The position numbers and the translations under genes are program-made. A stretch of DNA of 64,000 bases, taken from assembly GCA_012064385.1 (NCBI GenBank), contig QRDG01000131.1:2460984-2524983 (forward strand). Direction: 5' to 3'. Of this stretch, positions 11,401-23,003 are shown one piece after another. This DNA is from Puccinellia tenuiflora. Its lineage: Eukaryota; Streptophyta; Magnoliopsida; Poales; Poaceae. The stretch's first letter is position 1, and the number at the start of each line of letters is the position of its first letter. A model generated the notes under the pieces. It worked only from the letters and a program-made list of their open reading frames with translations. It had not been told where the DNA came from and did no database searches.

Positions 11401-13163
11401 AAAAAATTGCAAACACTTCCAGATCAAATGCAAACAAAATCCACAAAAATATAAAAAGGAAATACGTTCGAAAAAAATGAATTACATAAATATTTAAGAA
11501 AGAATGCAAATTCAGTTCCTCCGCGCTAATTTCCATCCAATAATACTTCACACTACAAAGTCCGGAAAATTTTATCAAATTTTAGCCCGCATGCGCGGCA
11601 TGTAAGGTTGAACATTTCTAAAAATTTCAGTGCCTTTCAGATCTAAGCATTAATAAAAAAAAACAATTCGTAAATGAACAACTTTCAACAACTTCGAAAT
11701 TTAAACAATTTGTAAATATAGACTTCTCTTTTTAAATTTACATATAATCAAATCTACATAAATTTTGCATGCGTAGAGCTTTACAATTGAATTTATCACA
11801 TCACGGTATTCAAAAAAATATGACAAACATATCAAAATTTACACAAAAAAAATAAGCGTTTACTACTTATGCCATATGAACAAACTTCAAAATTTTCAAC
11901 AGCATCCAAAACTGAGCATTTGAAAAAAAAGTGCTAATAGCTTCCCACTTTCATCAATTATTGAAATTCAAACAAATTATAAATCAATATCTCTAAATAT
12001 ATCCAGGGGAAAACATGAGTAACATATCAAAACAATCAAGATACTACATGCAAACAAGTTATGATGAAGGAAAAAAGATGGAATACTCAAATTTTGTCAC
12101 CATTTAGAGGTAATTCAAAAGCATTTCTCCCGAATTCAATTGAATATTGACTCCGAAATACAAACATGTTCGGACATTTCGAACTTCTAAATGTTTGCAC
12201 ATTCTACAAAATTAACAAAAATTACTCACAAAAATGCTACCTATTCACAGCAAAATGAAAAAAAACATAATTGGAAAAAAAGAAGATGAAAACTTCGAAA
12301 TTTTGAACGACTTCCAAATATAAACATATGAAAAACAAAAAAAAAAACAAAACGAATAGCTTCCCACTTTCACCAGTTTTTGAAAAATCAAACAAACTAT
12401 AATTCAATATCTCCAAATATATCCGTTGGAAAAAAAGGGAATATATCAAAACAACCAGAAAAATACATACAAACTACTTATGCCAGAGATTTTTTTTTGG
12501 ATTATTCAAATTTTGTCACCATTTGGAGGTAATTCAAATGCATAATTTTCTAATTTCAAATTAATATTGTCGATGAAATACAACCATGTCCAAACATTTC
12601 GAACTACTAAATATTTGCATATTATGCAAAACATATAAAAAAATGTTCACAAAAAAAAACTACATAATCATATCAAAACAAAAACAATACTCCGATATTC
12701 CATAAAATATGTCGAAAATGCTCAACAAAAAAAATATGCTATGTACTTATACCGAAAAAAAAATATCTGAACATTTCAATTTCGCCAATATTTCGACACC
12801 ACACGAATAAACTTTGCCCAAATGTGAAATCAAATCCAAATGGATTTTCCTAAGTTCAATTAAATACTGAGGTTGAAATAAAAACATGCCTGAACATTCT
12901 AAACCACTAAATATTTAAATATTATACAATATATATCAAAACAATGCTCACAAAAAAAAATGCTACCTATTCACAACAAAATAGAAACATGTTTGAGCAT
13001 TCCAATTTCTCCACATTTTAGTGAACAAAAAAAATATATATATATAATAGAAACATGTTTGAGCATTCCAATTTCTCCCACATTTTAGTGAACAAAAAAA
13101 AATCTTTTTTGTAGTAAAAAAAAAAACAAGGGCGTGGCGTGACGCCACGTCAAATTCAACTAG
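8485..13163 (+). mobile_element. Second Helitron, AT-rich, non-autonomous
   Basis: It starts TCTATCTATATATAAAAGAA after an A (8484) and ends CAACTAG before a T (13164). A 7-bp stem CGTGGCG/CGCCACG with a 3-nt loop (13133-13149) lies 10 nt before CTAG. The first 700 bp are GC-rich. After a T/C tract at about 9190 the remaining 4 kb is AT-rich, with many scattered copies of phrases such as ATTCATTTGCTCTAACTATG and AGGTAAATTTCCAAATGA. There is no Rep/helicase frame and no recognisable captured gene. Confidence 0.7.
10609..11060. repeat. Irregular tandem repeat inside the Helitron
   Basis: The phrase CATTTGAAAACAAATGTTTG occurs near 10620, 10727, 10859 and 10966, each followed by ATTACATAGATAATTTGACA. 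Spacing alternates between about 107 and 132 bp, so a two-unit block was probably duplicated. Confidence 0.75.
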
Positions 13164-15311
13164 TATATATATATGGCGCATGGACGTACGCCTCGAGATG
13201 AGCGCGCTGAAAGGTGAAGGGGGAAGAATAGATGTCCAGCTCAGCAAACAATTTACGGACGCATGCCGGCCTCTCGAGTTTTCAGTCTAGATCGTAAGAG
13301 CATCTCTCAATTTGTGTATGGGCATCCCAATTTATGTACGATTTGGGGTATCGGAAATTTGTCCGGTACAATCATGTGTGTCTTCCACACCAGCACCTCC
13401 AAACGGTCGGCCGATCAAAAACAAATTATATTTACAAACAGCTTGATTTAATAAAATCTAAATTTTAGATATTTGGCTCATGTCGTACTACGCGGACGTG
13501 ATCGGCAGGGTAAGGGTGTGGCGCTTGCCTTTTTTTTTTGACAAGAAAATGCTTTATATTAACACGGTGGGATTACGAATTTCAAAACAGTTTTTGAAGA
13601 GAAAGAAAGTTACAAGCTAACAGCAAATGTTATTTGTCGTAGCTGGCAGATGATATAGAGTTTGAAGAAAAGCAGTCGCCGCCGGAGATTCTTTTGGCCC
13701 CCTCGCCCACGCCTGCCATCTTCATGCTAGAGGTGGGGCGACCTCAGATCTTTTGGAATTTTGTGTTCTTCGTCCGGGCGAATAGTGGTGATCGTGGTGT
13801 TTTACGAATAAAGTTGCTCTAATTTGTGTCATAGAGGTGGAGAAATTTATGCCCTCACAGGTTCAGTTATTCATATTTGGTGAGTTTATGTTAGTGTGTC
13901 GTATTGGTTCTGTTGGTTTGATTTTTTGCCGAGTTGAAATCTTTTCTCCATGTTATAATGAAGATTTTGTGATTCGACAGCCTGCATTTCTAGGGGATCA
14001 TCCCCGGCCCAAGTACATTCATCGCTCATGCCTTCCCATCTCTTTGGATGGGCAACTCAAGGGGCTTTCAGAAACCTTCATAGATAATCAAGTTCATGCA
14101 GGTGAACGAGTGACAACGTCTTTGCTCCTGTCCAATAGCAGTTTCTTTACTGAAATCTTGGCATCATTTTGTTTTGCAAAGATTGATAACATGTAGAAGA
14201 TGTCCACAAAAGATTTCGTTGCAATTCTTAGTCACAAAAGCTACTTTGTAATTGCTTAGGTAATAAATCCAAAACAATTTACATGTAATTGTTGTGAGTA
14301 TGAATAGAATTGCAGGTGTTATCACAAAAAATGTTACAACTTAGTTAACGTTTTCTAAAAAGGACCCAAACTAAAAATTTAGATTACAATCAGGTTGTTC
14401 TCCACTACATTGGCTCTAGAGAGAAGAAATAGCTTGGACACGGGATTGCAAGATACCAAATGAAGTTGCGTTTCGTCCCACATGGCCAAGGTCAGGAGGA
14501 AAAGAGCGAGCTAACGTCGCACAAGTCTGAGTTGAACATCAGGCGATGCCGCAACTTCAATAGGCCTCCTTTCAGCCATAGTATATAGTGGCACGGGACA
14601 ATAATGATCGTCGAATAGCCATTGTGGTTGAGCTCCAAAACTTCTTGACAAATCGAAAGACAATGATGTAGGTGATAGAACATGATTCACTCGCAAGCAC
14701 ACGAGAAGAGCGTGCCCTAGATCTGGCAAAACCCTCTCTGATTCATTCCCCAACCAACTTAGCACAACCACAAAGCTTAATAGGAGTAGTAGAGGAGAAG
14801 GGATTCGATATAAGACATGAATATGAGTAGCAGAGAATAAGGGATGCATGTTGCATCGATGTGTAGTGTAGTTTGCGGTAAGATCACCACAAGTGAGAAG
14901 AGGTGCACACAACAATAGGTCGTGAGCAACCTAACGCTAGGTATTTTCTTCTTTACAACTTTTAGCCACACGTGGTGTCAACCAAACACTAGGCATTTGC
15001 ATCTTCGCAGCGGCCACGAAATGGGATGCAGAACATCGTTCTGACACTGGCACTACGGGCGAAATCACGGAAAGGTACTGGGCAACCAAACACACCCTTG
15101 ACCATAGGCATGTATAGCATATAATATATTGTAATACACTTTTTTTTAACATAAAAGGCTTATTATAATACACTTCGGTACAACATATATATTGCGATGT
15201 ACTTTAGTTGGCTTATGATCTACTATGAGTGAGACCCGTATTATAGACAAGTTTAGCTATATACATTAGAGATGCCCCTGTGTAACCTGTATCAGTCGTA
15301 GGCTTGTATAT
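13164..15311. other. Spacer, no gene seen
   Basis: A T tract followed by GACAAGAAAATGCTTTATAT at about 13531 resembles the reverse complement of a retroposon 3' tail, but no protein remains of it. A 119-codon frame at 13837-14196 has no recognisable domain. Nothing else is supported. Confidence 0.4.
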
Positions 15312-15314
15312 TTA

Positions 15315-16341
15315 GGGCCTGTTTGGTAGGCCAGGCCAACCCACCATTTCCCACCCCAACCGAGCTATCTGGAAATTTAGCTGTTTGGTAGCCCGTTTTT
15401 CTCATGTGGGCACTGCCCAACTCAGCCGGAAAAGGCCTCTCAGCCCTGCCTGGTAGAGAAGCTCGAATCGGGCTTCGCTACTCGGCAGGGCTGACCTCGC
15501 CCGAAAAATCGTCCCCGCGCCCCGCACCTGGGCCGAAACCAACAGGGGTCTACCACCCCGCTCTCATTTCCCCCCGAAACAACTCTCGCTCACTCTGGAA
15601 CCTCCTCGAAGCCATCCTCCTCTGCCCAAACGAGCATCGCCGGAACCTCCTCGACGCCGGCCTCCACCGCCGCGCCCGCCGCCGCCCTCCTCGCTCCGCC
15701 CGGCGCCGCCTACTCCTAACCCGGTCGTCGTCGCGAGCTGCTCCCGTCCCGGATGTCGTCGCGAGCTGCTCCCGTCCCGGCCGGCGTCCCGATCGTTCGT
15801 CGCAGCTCCGCCACCTCTTCGCACGCAGCCTCGCAGCTCTCGTCTCGTCCCGGCCGGCGCTGCCTCGCAGCTCCTCTTCACGCCAGGACGCCGCCTCAAA
15901 CCGCCGCCGCGGAGGAGCCCAACCGCTGCCTCCTTGCTCCGCCGCGGACTAGCACCACCGCCTCCTCGTCGCAGCCCAAGCTCCGCCGCGGACTAGCACC
16001 ACCGCCTCCTCGTCGCAGCCCAAGCTCCGCCGCGGACGAGTAGGAAGCGCCGGAGACGAGCACGAACCGCACGTCGGCGAGGAGGGCAGCAAGTTGGACT
16101 TGATTGCTTTTTTTATTTTTGTTCAAGGTCCTTTCTGTAAGAATTTGGACCTATCTGTAATTTCAATTACTTCCAGCGTAGCCCAGTACATACAGGCTAC
16201 CAAACAGCACCTCATCTAAACCCGGCCCAGGTCATACAGGCCACCAAACAGAGCAAAAAAATCTCTGCCCAACCCGGCCCAGGTGAGCATGGATGAGGTG
16301 AGATAGCCCTGGCAAGGTGATACACTCTACCAAACACACCC
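15315..16341. mobile_element. PIF/Harbinger-type non-autonomous element
   Basis: The termini are GGGCCTGTTTGGTAG and CTACCAAACACACCC, imperfect inverted repeats of the PIF type. They are flanked on both sides by TTA (15312-15314 and 16342-16344). The interior is GC-rich and contains two short tandem duplications: a 24-bp unit near 15729/15753 and a 44-bp unit near 15938/15982. Open frames inside are compositional and no transposase is present. Confidence 0.75.
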
Positions 16342-16344
16342 TTA

Positions 16345-16520
16345 GGGCCCTTTGTTTGGGCTTATTTTGGCTTTTTGGCTTTGGCTTTAAGCCAGAAAAG
16401 CACCTAAATAGGTGTTTTTTGGCTTTTGGATTTTGGAAGCCAAAAGATTTGGATCATTGTTTTTGGCTTTCAAAATGCAAAAGTCAAAAAAGCACCTATT
16501 TAGGTACCGTGTGGTCCAAT
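16345..16520. mobile_element. Truncated PIF/Tourist-like MITE
   Basis: GGGCCCTTTGTTTGGG starts directly after the TTA that ends the preceding element, and the sequence is rich in TTGGCTTTTGG and its reverse complement. AGCACCTAAATAGGTG and AGCACCTATTTAGGTAC form internal palindromes. No matching right terminus was found, so only one end is present. Confidence 0.5.
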
Positions 16521-19086
16521 TAAGTAGGCAGTACATTGCACAGTCTTCACGCTTCGTATATATTGGTAAAATATTTAGAGATATAGGGTGTTATATCATT
16601 GCTAGCCCCAGTTGGGTGCCTTTGTATTCTCTTTCATTTTCTCTCTTTTTGGTGTACTGTACATGCATCACGTAACTACAGTGCTTGCACCACAAAGGAT
16701 TCGGTGTAAAGACCTCCCCCACGTGAAATGCCGCTTTGGTATTTAAGCATCTGGGTAGAGAAACAAGTGATGTGTGTAAGTTGGGGGAAGACGTATACTT
16801 GCACATCCGAAAAATTCTATTTTCTTGAACCTTTATTCTTGAAGTGGTCACTAGATTCTTAGAGAATGTATTAACGGGCTATCTACCAAGTGGATGTATT
16901 TGTGGTTGAACTAGTTCAATTTTTTGCTAATATATTTGGAAAATTGTTATATTGAACCGATCGATCGCTAGCTCCGCATGGGTCGCTCCGTCGCGCGTGC
17001 TTCGTCCTCCCTTTCCTCTTTTTTTCTTTCTTCCTTCTAGCATTTGTAGTAGAAGACCCTCCAACCGTGTTGCTTCTCCTGCATGTGTCCCGGGACCGAC
17101 TTCCATCGCCGCTCGCTCCTCCTCTGCTCGCCGCCCATGGTCGACCTCATCGACCGCTCCGCTCCTAGCTCCAGCAGGGATGCCCAAGTGGGTCTCTGAT
17201 CTGAAGGATTTTCATGACGCAGTTCTCTGGGAAGGGGTAGGCTTGAGAAGAATAGGCTCGGGCTCACTGGATCTAGCACGGACGGGGCTCCGGTGCGCCG
17301 GATTCGTCACATGCGAGCATGATCCGGTGAGATCGGGGGCCTCCATGGACGATGCTGCAAGTTAGTTTTCCATGGATTTTATATGTTGCATACATGCGTT
17401 TAAATTGTAGCAAACTCATACGAGTTTTGCTAGGAAAGAACACCGGGGATGTTGGAAGGTTTTCTAAGTTTTAGTTTCAACTTATGTTTTCCTTGTATAT
17501 TTTGATGTTGCTTACATGCTTTTCAAAATGTTGCAAGCACATGTTTTTTTTTTGTTGAAATAGTTGGTGCTTTTGTTGAAATCGTTAGTTTGATTTTTTT
17601 ATTGCAATTGAATCTACATACACAAAAAAATGAGATAGTTACAAACCAGTAATTTGTCGCATTACTATTTTAGAAATTATACTATTTTTTGTGCAGTTTA
17701 TGTACCATCTTCCAAGAAAATACCGTGATAACTTGTTGTGAAAGTATATTTTTGTTTGTTATAGGGGGATGGAGATTTTTTGTGAACGACAGACAAATCT
17801 GAATAGCCCGATCAGCCGGTCGGATGGTGGGGAAGACATCTGTATTTTGCCCACCGATCGACCGACTAACACGCAGGGTCTGCTAATATATTTCGGTGGA
17901 GAATTTTTTGTGGGATCTAAAAAAATATTTATCAAACCAACAACATAAACACCCATGAAAACAATGAAAATACGAGAAAATGTCTTCTTCCTCCTGAATC
18001 AGAATAGCCCGATAACCCGGTCGAATGGTGGAGGGTGACATTATATGATGCCTATCGATATGTCGTGCAAATGTTGTATTCGTGTTGCAAGTGTTTTTCT
18101 TGTGGTGTCGTAAGCCTTAAGCCTCCACGTTGGTTGCATACGGTGATGATTCTTCACCCGGATTTGCTACCATTAAATTGGGATTTGTTTCACACACGTA
18201 TTTTTTTATTGCTCGTGTGTTTTGAAATGATGCGACATCTGTTACTTGTTTCCCACATACCTCAAGGAAAATGGTGTGACGATGTTGCATACGCCGAGTT
18301 TTGCGCCGCGATGGTCCAGCTGGGCTAGAATAGTGCTTTTAAGTGGATATTAGGTCGAGCCCGACGGACACGTGGCGTCCCTTGTATGGCGTAGACCTAC
18401 CCAAAACTAGTTTAAAAAAGAAAGGAAAAGAGAAAAGTAAAGCCAAGCAAGGTTCCTAAGAAAACTAAGAGAGGGGAGGGGACTCAGGATTAGTGGGGAA
18501 TCCAATTTTGCTTCTCCCTCTGCGAAAGATATGAGCTGTTGAGAGTGCAACAGAATTGTATGGCGTAGACCTACCCAAAATGGAAGAAGCCGAGGACACA
18601 ACACAACCGGGGGTTCCCGGAGAAGAAAAGCCACCGGGCCGGGCGGGAATAATAAATGCAAGACGAGTCGTCCACAGCCTTGAGAAAAGCGGCAAGCAAC
18701 GGCCAATAAAGAAAGGCGACGTCGCCTGCACCCGTACAGGAAAGGCGCCCAGTTCCCCGCTATCATTTCATTTCTCCAGCCTGGCCGGACCGGACGACGA
18801 ACACCCTCCTCTGTCCTCTCCCACACGCGCACACACACGGGCGCGGCCTGCTCTCTCTCTCTCTTCCCCAGAGCTGCAGCAAGCGAGAACAGAGGAGGGT
18901 GGAGAGAGAAGAGAGATCAGGAGGCTTTTGTTTGGTTGAGAGACCACGAACTCCACCACGGCCCAATCACACAACATTGGCTTTCTTTAAGCGCGCTCCC
19001 ACGGTGGAGGCCGAATCACCTCTTGCCACTTTGGCATCTGCCGGGATCGATACCACCACCACCACCGCGTCTGCTCTGCTCTGCTG
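16521..19086. other. Spacer upstream of the MYB gene
   Basis: No supported gene is present. The frame at 16952-17365 has no recognisable domain. Near 17800 and 18005 the phrase GCCCGATCAGCCGGTCGGAT recurs in diverged form, suggesting an old repeat. A CT-rich stretch (about 18850-18870) and GC-rich sequence approach the MYB promoter. Confidence 0.4.
18382..18580 (+). repeat. 25-bp perfect direct repeat pair
   Basis: A 25-bp sequence beginning TTGTATGGCGTAGACC occurs at 18382-18406 and again at 18556-18580. The 149 bp between them have no clear element ends. Confidence 0.8.
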
Positions 19087-19094
19087 CATAAATA
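19087..19094 (+). promoter_or_regulatory. TATA box of the MYB gene
   Basis: CATAAATA lies 128 bp upstream of the start codon, leaving a CT-rich leader of about 100 bp. This is a normal layout for a grass gene. No other strong TATA-like motif lies between it and the ATG. Confidence 0.5.
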
Positions 19095-19221
19095 CCGCCT
19101 CCCCTGCCACTCCCACTCCCCCTCTAGCTCCTCTCCTCCTCCCTGTGCCGGAACTCGCCTCCTTCCTTGCCGGTGAGAGAGAGAGGTGGAAGGAATCTTG
19201 GTCGGTCGGTGGGGAGTCGAG

Positions 19222-20206
19222 ATGATGAAGGAGTCGTGGATGGAGGTGCTGCCGCCGCCGCCGGCGCCCTACTTCGCCGGCCAGGCGGGCGGCTGGTTCC
19301 TGCAGGACCACCGGCGGGACGCCGGCGGGGCGTGGTCGCCCGAGGAGAACAAGCTGTTCGAGGAGGCGCTCGCGCGGGTCGACGGGGACGCGCCCGACCG
19401 GTGGGAGCGGGTGGCGTCGCTGCTGCCCGCCAAGACGGTGGCCGACGTCATGGCGCACTACGACGACCTCGAGAACGACGTCTGCTTCATCGAGGCGGGG
19501 CTCGTGCCCTTCCCCCGCTACAACGGCGGTGTCGGCGGCGCCCCGGCCTCCTCCGGGTTCACCCTGGACTGGGACGGTGGCGGCGGCGGCGACGACGCCC
19601 TGGCCTTCAGGCGCTCCTGCTACGTGGTCGGCGGCGGCAAGCGCGGGCGCGGCTCGGAGCAGGAGCGCAAGAAGGGCGTGCCCTGGACAGAGGAGGAGCA
19701 CAAGTAAGCTACCCCGCCCCTGCCTCGATTAGCAGAGCACGTTCTTTGGACTGATTGGTACAATTTCCTTGATTTCTTTCTTGGTTGTCAGACTGTTCCT
19801 GATGGGTCTGAAGAAGTACGGGCGAGGGGACTGGCGGAACATCTCGCGCAACTTCGTGACCAGCCGGACGCCGACGCAGGTCGCCAGCCACGCGCAGAAG
19901 TACTTCATCCGCCTCAACTCCGGCGGCAAGGACAAGCGCCGCTCCAGCATCCACGACATCACCACCGTCAACATCCCCGACGACGACCACCACGGCAACC
20001 CCTCGCCGTCGCCGCCCAACTCCGCTCCTGCCATCTCGGAGCAGTTCGGCGTGCTCGTCGACAGCAAGCCGCCTCCTGTCGGCGGCGGCCACCACTTCGT
20101 GCCTCATCTCTACGGCAACGTGAAGCTCGAGGCCAGCAACGGCTACCACGGCGGCCGCCTCGACGACTCTGTTCTGATGCAGATGCAATGCGGGCCACTC
20201 GGTTGA
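19222..20206 (+). CDS. DIVARICATA-like MYB transcription factor
   Basis: This is a nuclear DNA-binding transcription factor of the DIVARICATA / SHAQKYF class, whose members bind I-box-like GATAA sites. Exon 1 (19222-19703) and exon 2 (19792-20206) join across a GT-AG intron inside Lys161, giving 298 residues, normal for the family. The first SANT domain is at residues 37-97 (GAWSPEENKLFEEAL, ERVASLLPAKTVADVMAHY). The second, plant-type MYB domain is at 150-203 (GVPWTEEEHKLFLMGLKKYG, SRTPTQVASHAQKYF). The C-terminus holds SSIHDITTVN and a Ser/Pro-rich tail, also usual. I chose the ATG at 19222 because MMKESW matches family starts; an upstream in-frame codon is only GTG. No lesion is visible and the GC-rich third positions fit a grass host gene. 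Confidence 0.93.
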
Positions 20207-20895
20207 CCAAGGCTCTTGAAGGCTGAAGCAGCCCGGCGGCCCTCGGAGAAAGCTCGCATCTTTGGTCTTGGCGTGCACGAGGAGGGAGAACCACCCTGCT
20301 CTGCATCGCGCGTGCTTTTGGTTCCAACCAGCAACGGAGTGAGCAAGCAAGAAAGGGATCAGACATGCACGAGCGAGCAGACGCAGGCGGGATCAATGGA
20401 GAATTGGAGATGAAGCTTTCCGCGCTTGGCCTCTGTGTACATAAGACCACGCCCACGGTGAAAATAATTAGAAATATTCTAGTAGTACTTTGCTAGTACA
20501 GTATTGATTAATCTCCTGAGCCATGGGAGACGAGTACTTTGTGTTTGTGAAGCAACACTGTCACATGGGTACTAGCTAGACGCTGTGATCAGACCTGCCT
20601 TTTTTTTTCTCTTCCTTTTTGATGCAGTAGTATTGGTGAGTAAGTGTCACGCATGTATTTGGATAGAGGTGTTTTCTTTTCCCGTTGTTGTAGTAACATT
20701 TTTATCTTTAGACGAGGGCATTGGCATTGGTCACCCTCTCATTGACCCTTGCTTAATTAATGATCAACTTGATGATGATGGTTATTGTGCTCTGTCCTGT
20801 CGTTTTTGAGGGAGCGAAACGTGAAGCTAATTGATATTGTAGGACTGTTCGTGTATATCGGCCTGTCTCTGAGACCAGTCACAATGGAGAGTAAC
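20207..20895. other. 3' region of the MYB gene and spacer
   Basis: This includes the likely 3' UTR of the MYB gene. No clear polyadenylation signal can be singled out and no other gene is seen. Confidence 0.45.
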
Positions 20896-22002
20896 TAAGA
20901 GCAACTCCAGCCGTTGGCCCCCCCAGGCCGAATTGCCGGCGTTTTTTTGGCCCTGCTGGGGGGGCGCCGGCGGAAAAAAACGGCGTGCGGTTGGAGTGGT
21001 TCCCAGTCGTGACCCCCAGACGGTACGGCGAAAACAAGACGTAATTTCATCAAATTCGACGGTTTCCAGGACGACGACCTCCGGCGAGGCACGACGGCTG
21101 CGGCGCCCGTAGCGCTCGAAGGCCTCCCGCTGCTCGGCCTCGACGCGCCGTTTGCGCTCCTCCTCCACCCGCGCGTGGTCGCGGGCCGACCACGCACAGG
21201 CGAAATCCTCCGGCGCCGGAGGGACGTCGTCGAGGCTGGCCGCCAGGGCGGCCGCCGTCGCGGCCTCCTCGTCGTAGGGCTCCTCCTTGACGACGGCCTT
21301 CTTTCTGAAGGCCTTCTTCAGGGCGCGGCCGACGACGCCGGTGCCGGGCTCCCGCTTCGGCGTCAGTAGGCGGGAGGAGCTCCCGCTCCCGCCGCCGGTG
21401 CCCGGCTCCCTGATGACGATGCCGCGCGAGGGCGCCGCCGGCTCTTGCTTGATGACGCTGGCGAGCGGCGTCGAGGAGCGGGCTCCTGCGTCGGAGGAGG
21501 AGGACGACGAGCACGCCATCCTCCTCGGCTCCCATCCGTGCCGCCGTCCCCTCCTCGCCGGGCCCTGCAGCGGCGGCTCGTTACCGCCCTCGATGTGGTC
21601 GAGGACGGCCTGGAGGGAGCGGCCGGGGAGTCCCCACCAGTCCTTCCGGCCCTCGCTGTTGTTGCGGGAGGGGGCGAGGTCCTTCGGGCCGGGGAAGTCG
21701 TTGAGCTGCCGCTCGTGGCGGTCCTCGAAGAAAGGCACCCACGTCGAGGAGTTCTCCGGGTGCCAGGCGGGATCCTCCTGCTGCTCCGTCGTCAGCTCAT
21801 CGCGGACGGCGTAGATCTCGGCCCACCGCCGGTCGGCGGTGGGGATGGGGGGGATCGGGATCCCCATCTGGCTGAGCCGCCATCCTCCTCCGGGGAGCTT
21901 CATGCCGGGTGGGCATGGGTAGCCCGCCTCGTGAAGGAGGCGTGCCTCCCGCTCCTTAAGCCAGTTCCGGCCGAAGCCGTTCGCCGCCGCGCCGCTAGCC
22001 AT
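20827..22002 (-). CDS. Hypothetical Harbinger-borne protein
   Basis: The frame from the ATG at 22002 runs 391 codons without a stop. It begins MASGAAANGFGRNWLKERE, followed by a Gly/Pro-rich part (CPPGMKLPGGGWRLSQMG, IPIPPIPT), an acidic/aromatic segment (DELTTEQQEDPAWHPE), a Ser run, VIKQEP and VVKEEP motifs resembling SUMO sites, and an Arg/Glu-rich helix (HARVEEERKRRVEAEQREAF). I recognise no enzymatic domain. The last ~70 residues read through the element's terminus into flanking DNA, so the original C-terminus has probably been lost. Such proteins are common in grass Harbinger-like elements, but that memory could not be checked here. Confidence 0.45.
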   Translation of the reverse strand: MASGAAANGFGRNWLKEREARLLHEAGYPCPPGMKLPGGGWRLSQMGIPIPPIPTADRRWAEIYAVRDELTTEQQEDPAWHPENSSTWVPFFEDRHERQLNDFPGPKDLAPSRNNSEGRKDWWGLPGRSLQAVLDHIEGGNEPPLQGPARRGRRHGWEPRRMACSSSSSSDAGARSSTPLASVIKQEPAAPSRGIVIREPGTGGGSGSSSRLLTPKREPGTGVVGRALKKAFRKKAVVKEEPYDEEAATAAALAASLDDVPPAPEDFACAWSARDHARVEEERKRRVEAEQREAFERYGRRSRRASPEVVVLETVEFDEITSCFRRTVWGSRLGTTPTARRFFPPAPPQQGQKNAGNSAWGGQRLELLLVTLHCDWSQRQADIHEQSYNIN

Positions 22003-22400
22003 TGGGTGTGGTGTGCGCTCGGTGATCGAGAGGAAGCGCGGCGAGGGTGTATGCTCGGTGAGGAAGTGCGGCGAGTGTGTGATCGGCGGTGTGCGGATGC
22101 AGTAAATAAATACCGGCGGGGGAGAGGGCGGGGCAGTAATAACTACGGTGCGCCTAACTCCGCCGCGTGGCCGATTTGACTCGACGGCGGTACGCCTGAC
22201 CGGCGGCAGAGCAGTAATGCGACGCGGAAGGCGAGGCGATGAGGACGACGAAACGGTTGTGCGGCTGACACCGCGGGTCCACGGGATGCTTCGCGCGGTT
22301 TCCCTCGGCTCCGCGCCGTTTCGCGCCATTTTCCCTTTCGCCGGCGCCCCCAGGCCGAACCCAGCGGGCCGGGTTCGGCCTGTTTTGTCTTTTTTACACA
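20899..22400 (-). mobile_element. Harbinger-family element, one terminus only
   Basis: GAGCAACTCCAGCCGTTGG starts after TAA (20896-20898). The next 80 bp closely match the terminus of the transposase-bearing element at 46184, so the two belong to one family. A GCCGAACCCAGCG palindromic segment near 22355 also occurs in the element at 25351, just inside its end. No matching terminus follows, so the right end is missing or decayed and 22400 is approximate. Confidence 0.6.
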
Positions 22401-22723
22401 GGGCGCAAAAATTGATATTTTCTGTCGAAAATTTACATGAGTATGGAGTACATGAATATGTTTCCGCACATTTTTTTTCAGATTTTTTTGAAGCATTTTA
22501 GTATTTTAAAAAAATCAGAAACAAAACTGGGCTCATATGAGCCCGGGCACCAAAACGCCCCTCTCGCACTTATGTTACTAGCTAACTTACTCCCATTGGG
22601 ACTAGCCTGAGTGGAGATTTGGGGCTCCCGAGATCTAATGATTTTGCTCATTTAAAAAATCAAAAAAGAATATTTATGATAGAGATTGAAACCCCCAACA
22701 CCATCGCAACTCCAACGACCCTC
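22401..22723. other. Short spacer, nothing supported
   Basis: AT-rich DNA with T runs and no gene or repeat I can define. Confidence 0.4.
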
Positions 22724-22726
22724 TAA

Positions 22727-23000
22727 GAGCATCTCCGGTCGGGGGTGCCGATAGACCTATTGGGCGCGCCGGATGAAATTTGGCACCCAGTCGCGGCGTC
22801 AATAGCCCGATTTCGTCCGACGGCACCAAATATCTCGTCCGGCATCGCCAAGCCACACCTTCCATGTTACGAGCCGCTTGGACATGTCGGACGAACTTGC
22901 ATCTAACCACAACCACATATTTCTCCCGGCGCATCCAGCTCACGCTTGAAAAATAAGGATGTCGACCAAGAAAAATAAGCATGCCGGACTGAAGATGCTC
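22727..23000. mobile_element. 274-bp MITE, TSD TAA
   Basis: GAGCATCTCCGGTCGG at the left pairs imperfectly with CCGGACTGAAGATGCTC at the right. TAA flanks both ends (22724-22726 and 23001-23003). The size and TSD fit a Tourist-type (PIF/Harbinger-derived) MITE. Confidence 0.7.
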
Positions 23001-23003
23001 TAA

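Noticed and set aside
9610..12449. Phe/Ile-rich minus-strand frames
   Set aside because: They are products of AT-rich Helitron DNA with A runs; no domains.
15404..16126. Frames of up to 182 codons inside the PIF-type element
   Set aside because: They follow CG-rich tandem duplications and have no similarity to transposase or ORF1.
18967..19701. 244-codon minus-strand frame over the MYB exon
   Set aside because: It is a shadow of MYB exon 1, whose GC-rich third positions keep the opposite strand open.
21445..22179. 244-codon plus-strand frame
   Set aside because: It is a shadow of the minus-strand Harbinger ORF.
22340..22400. Palindromic GCCGAACCCAGCG segment as a Rho-independent terminator
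   Set aside because: This is a plant nuclear window; the segment is a conserved part of Harbinger element ends.
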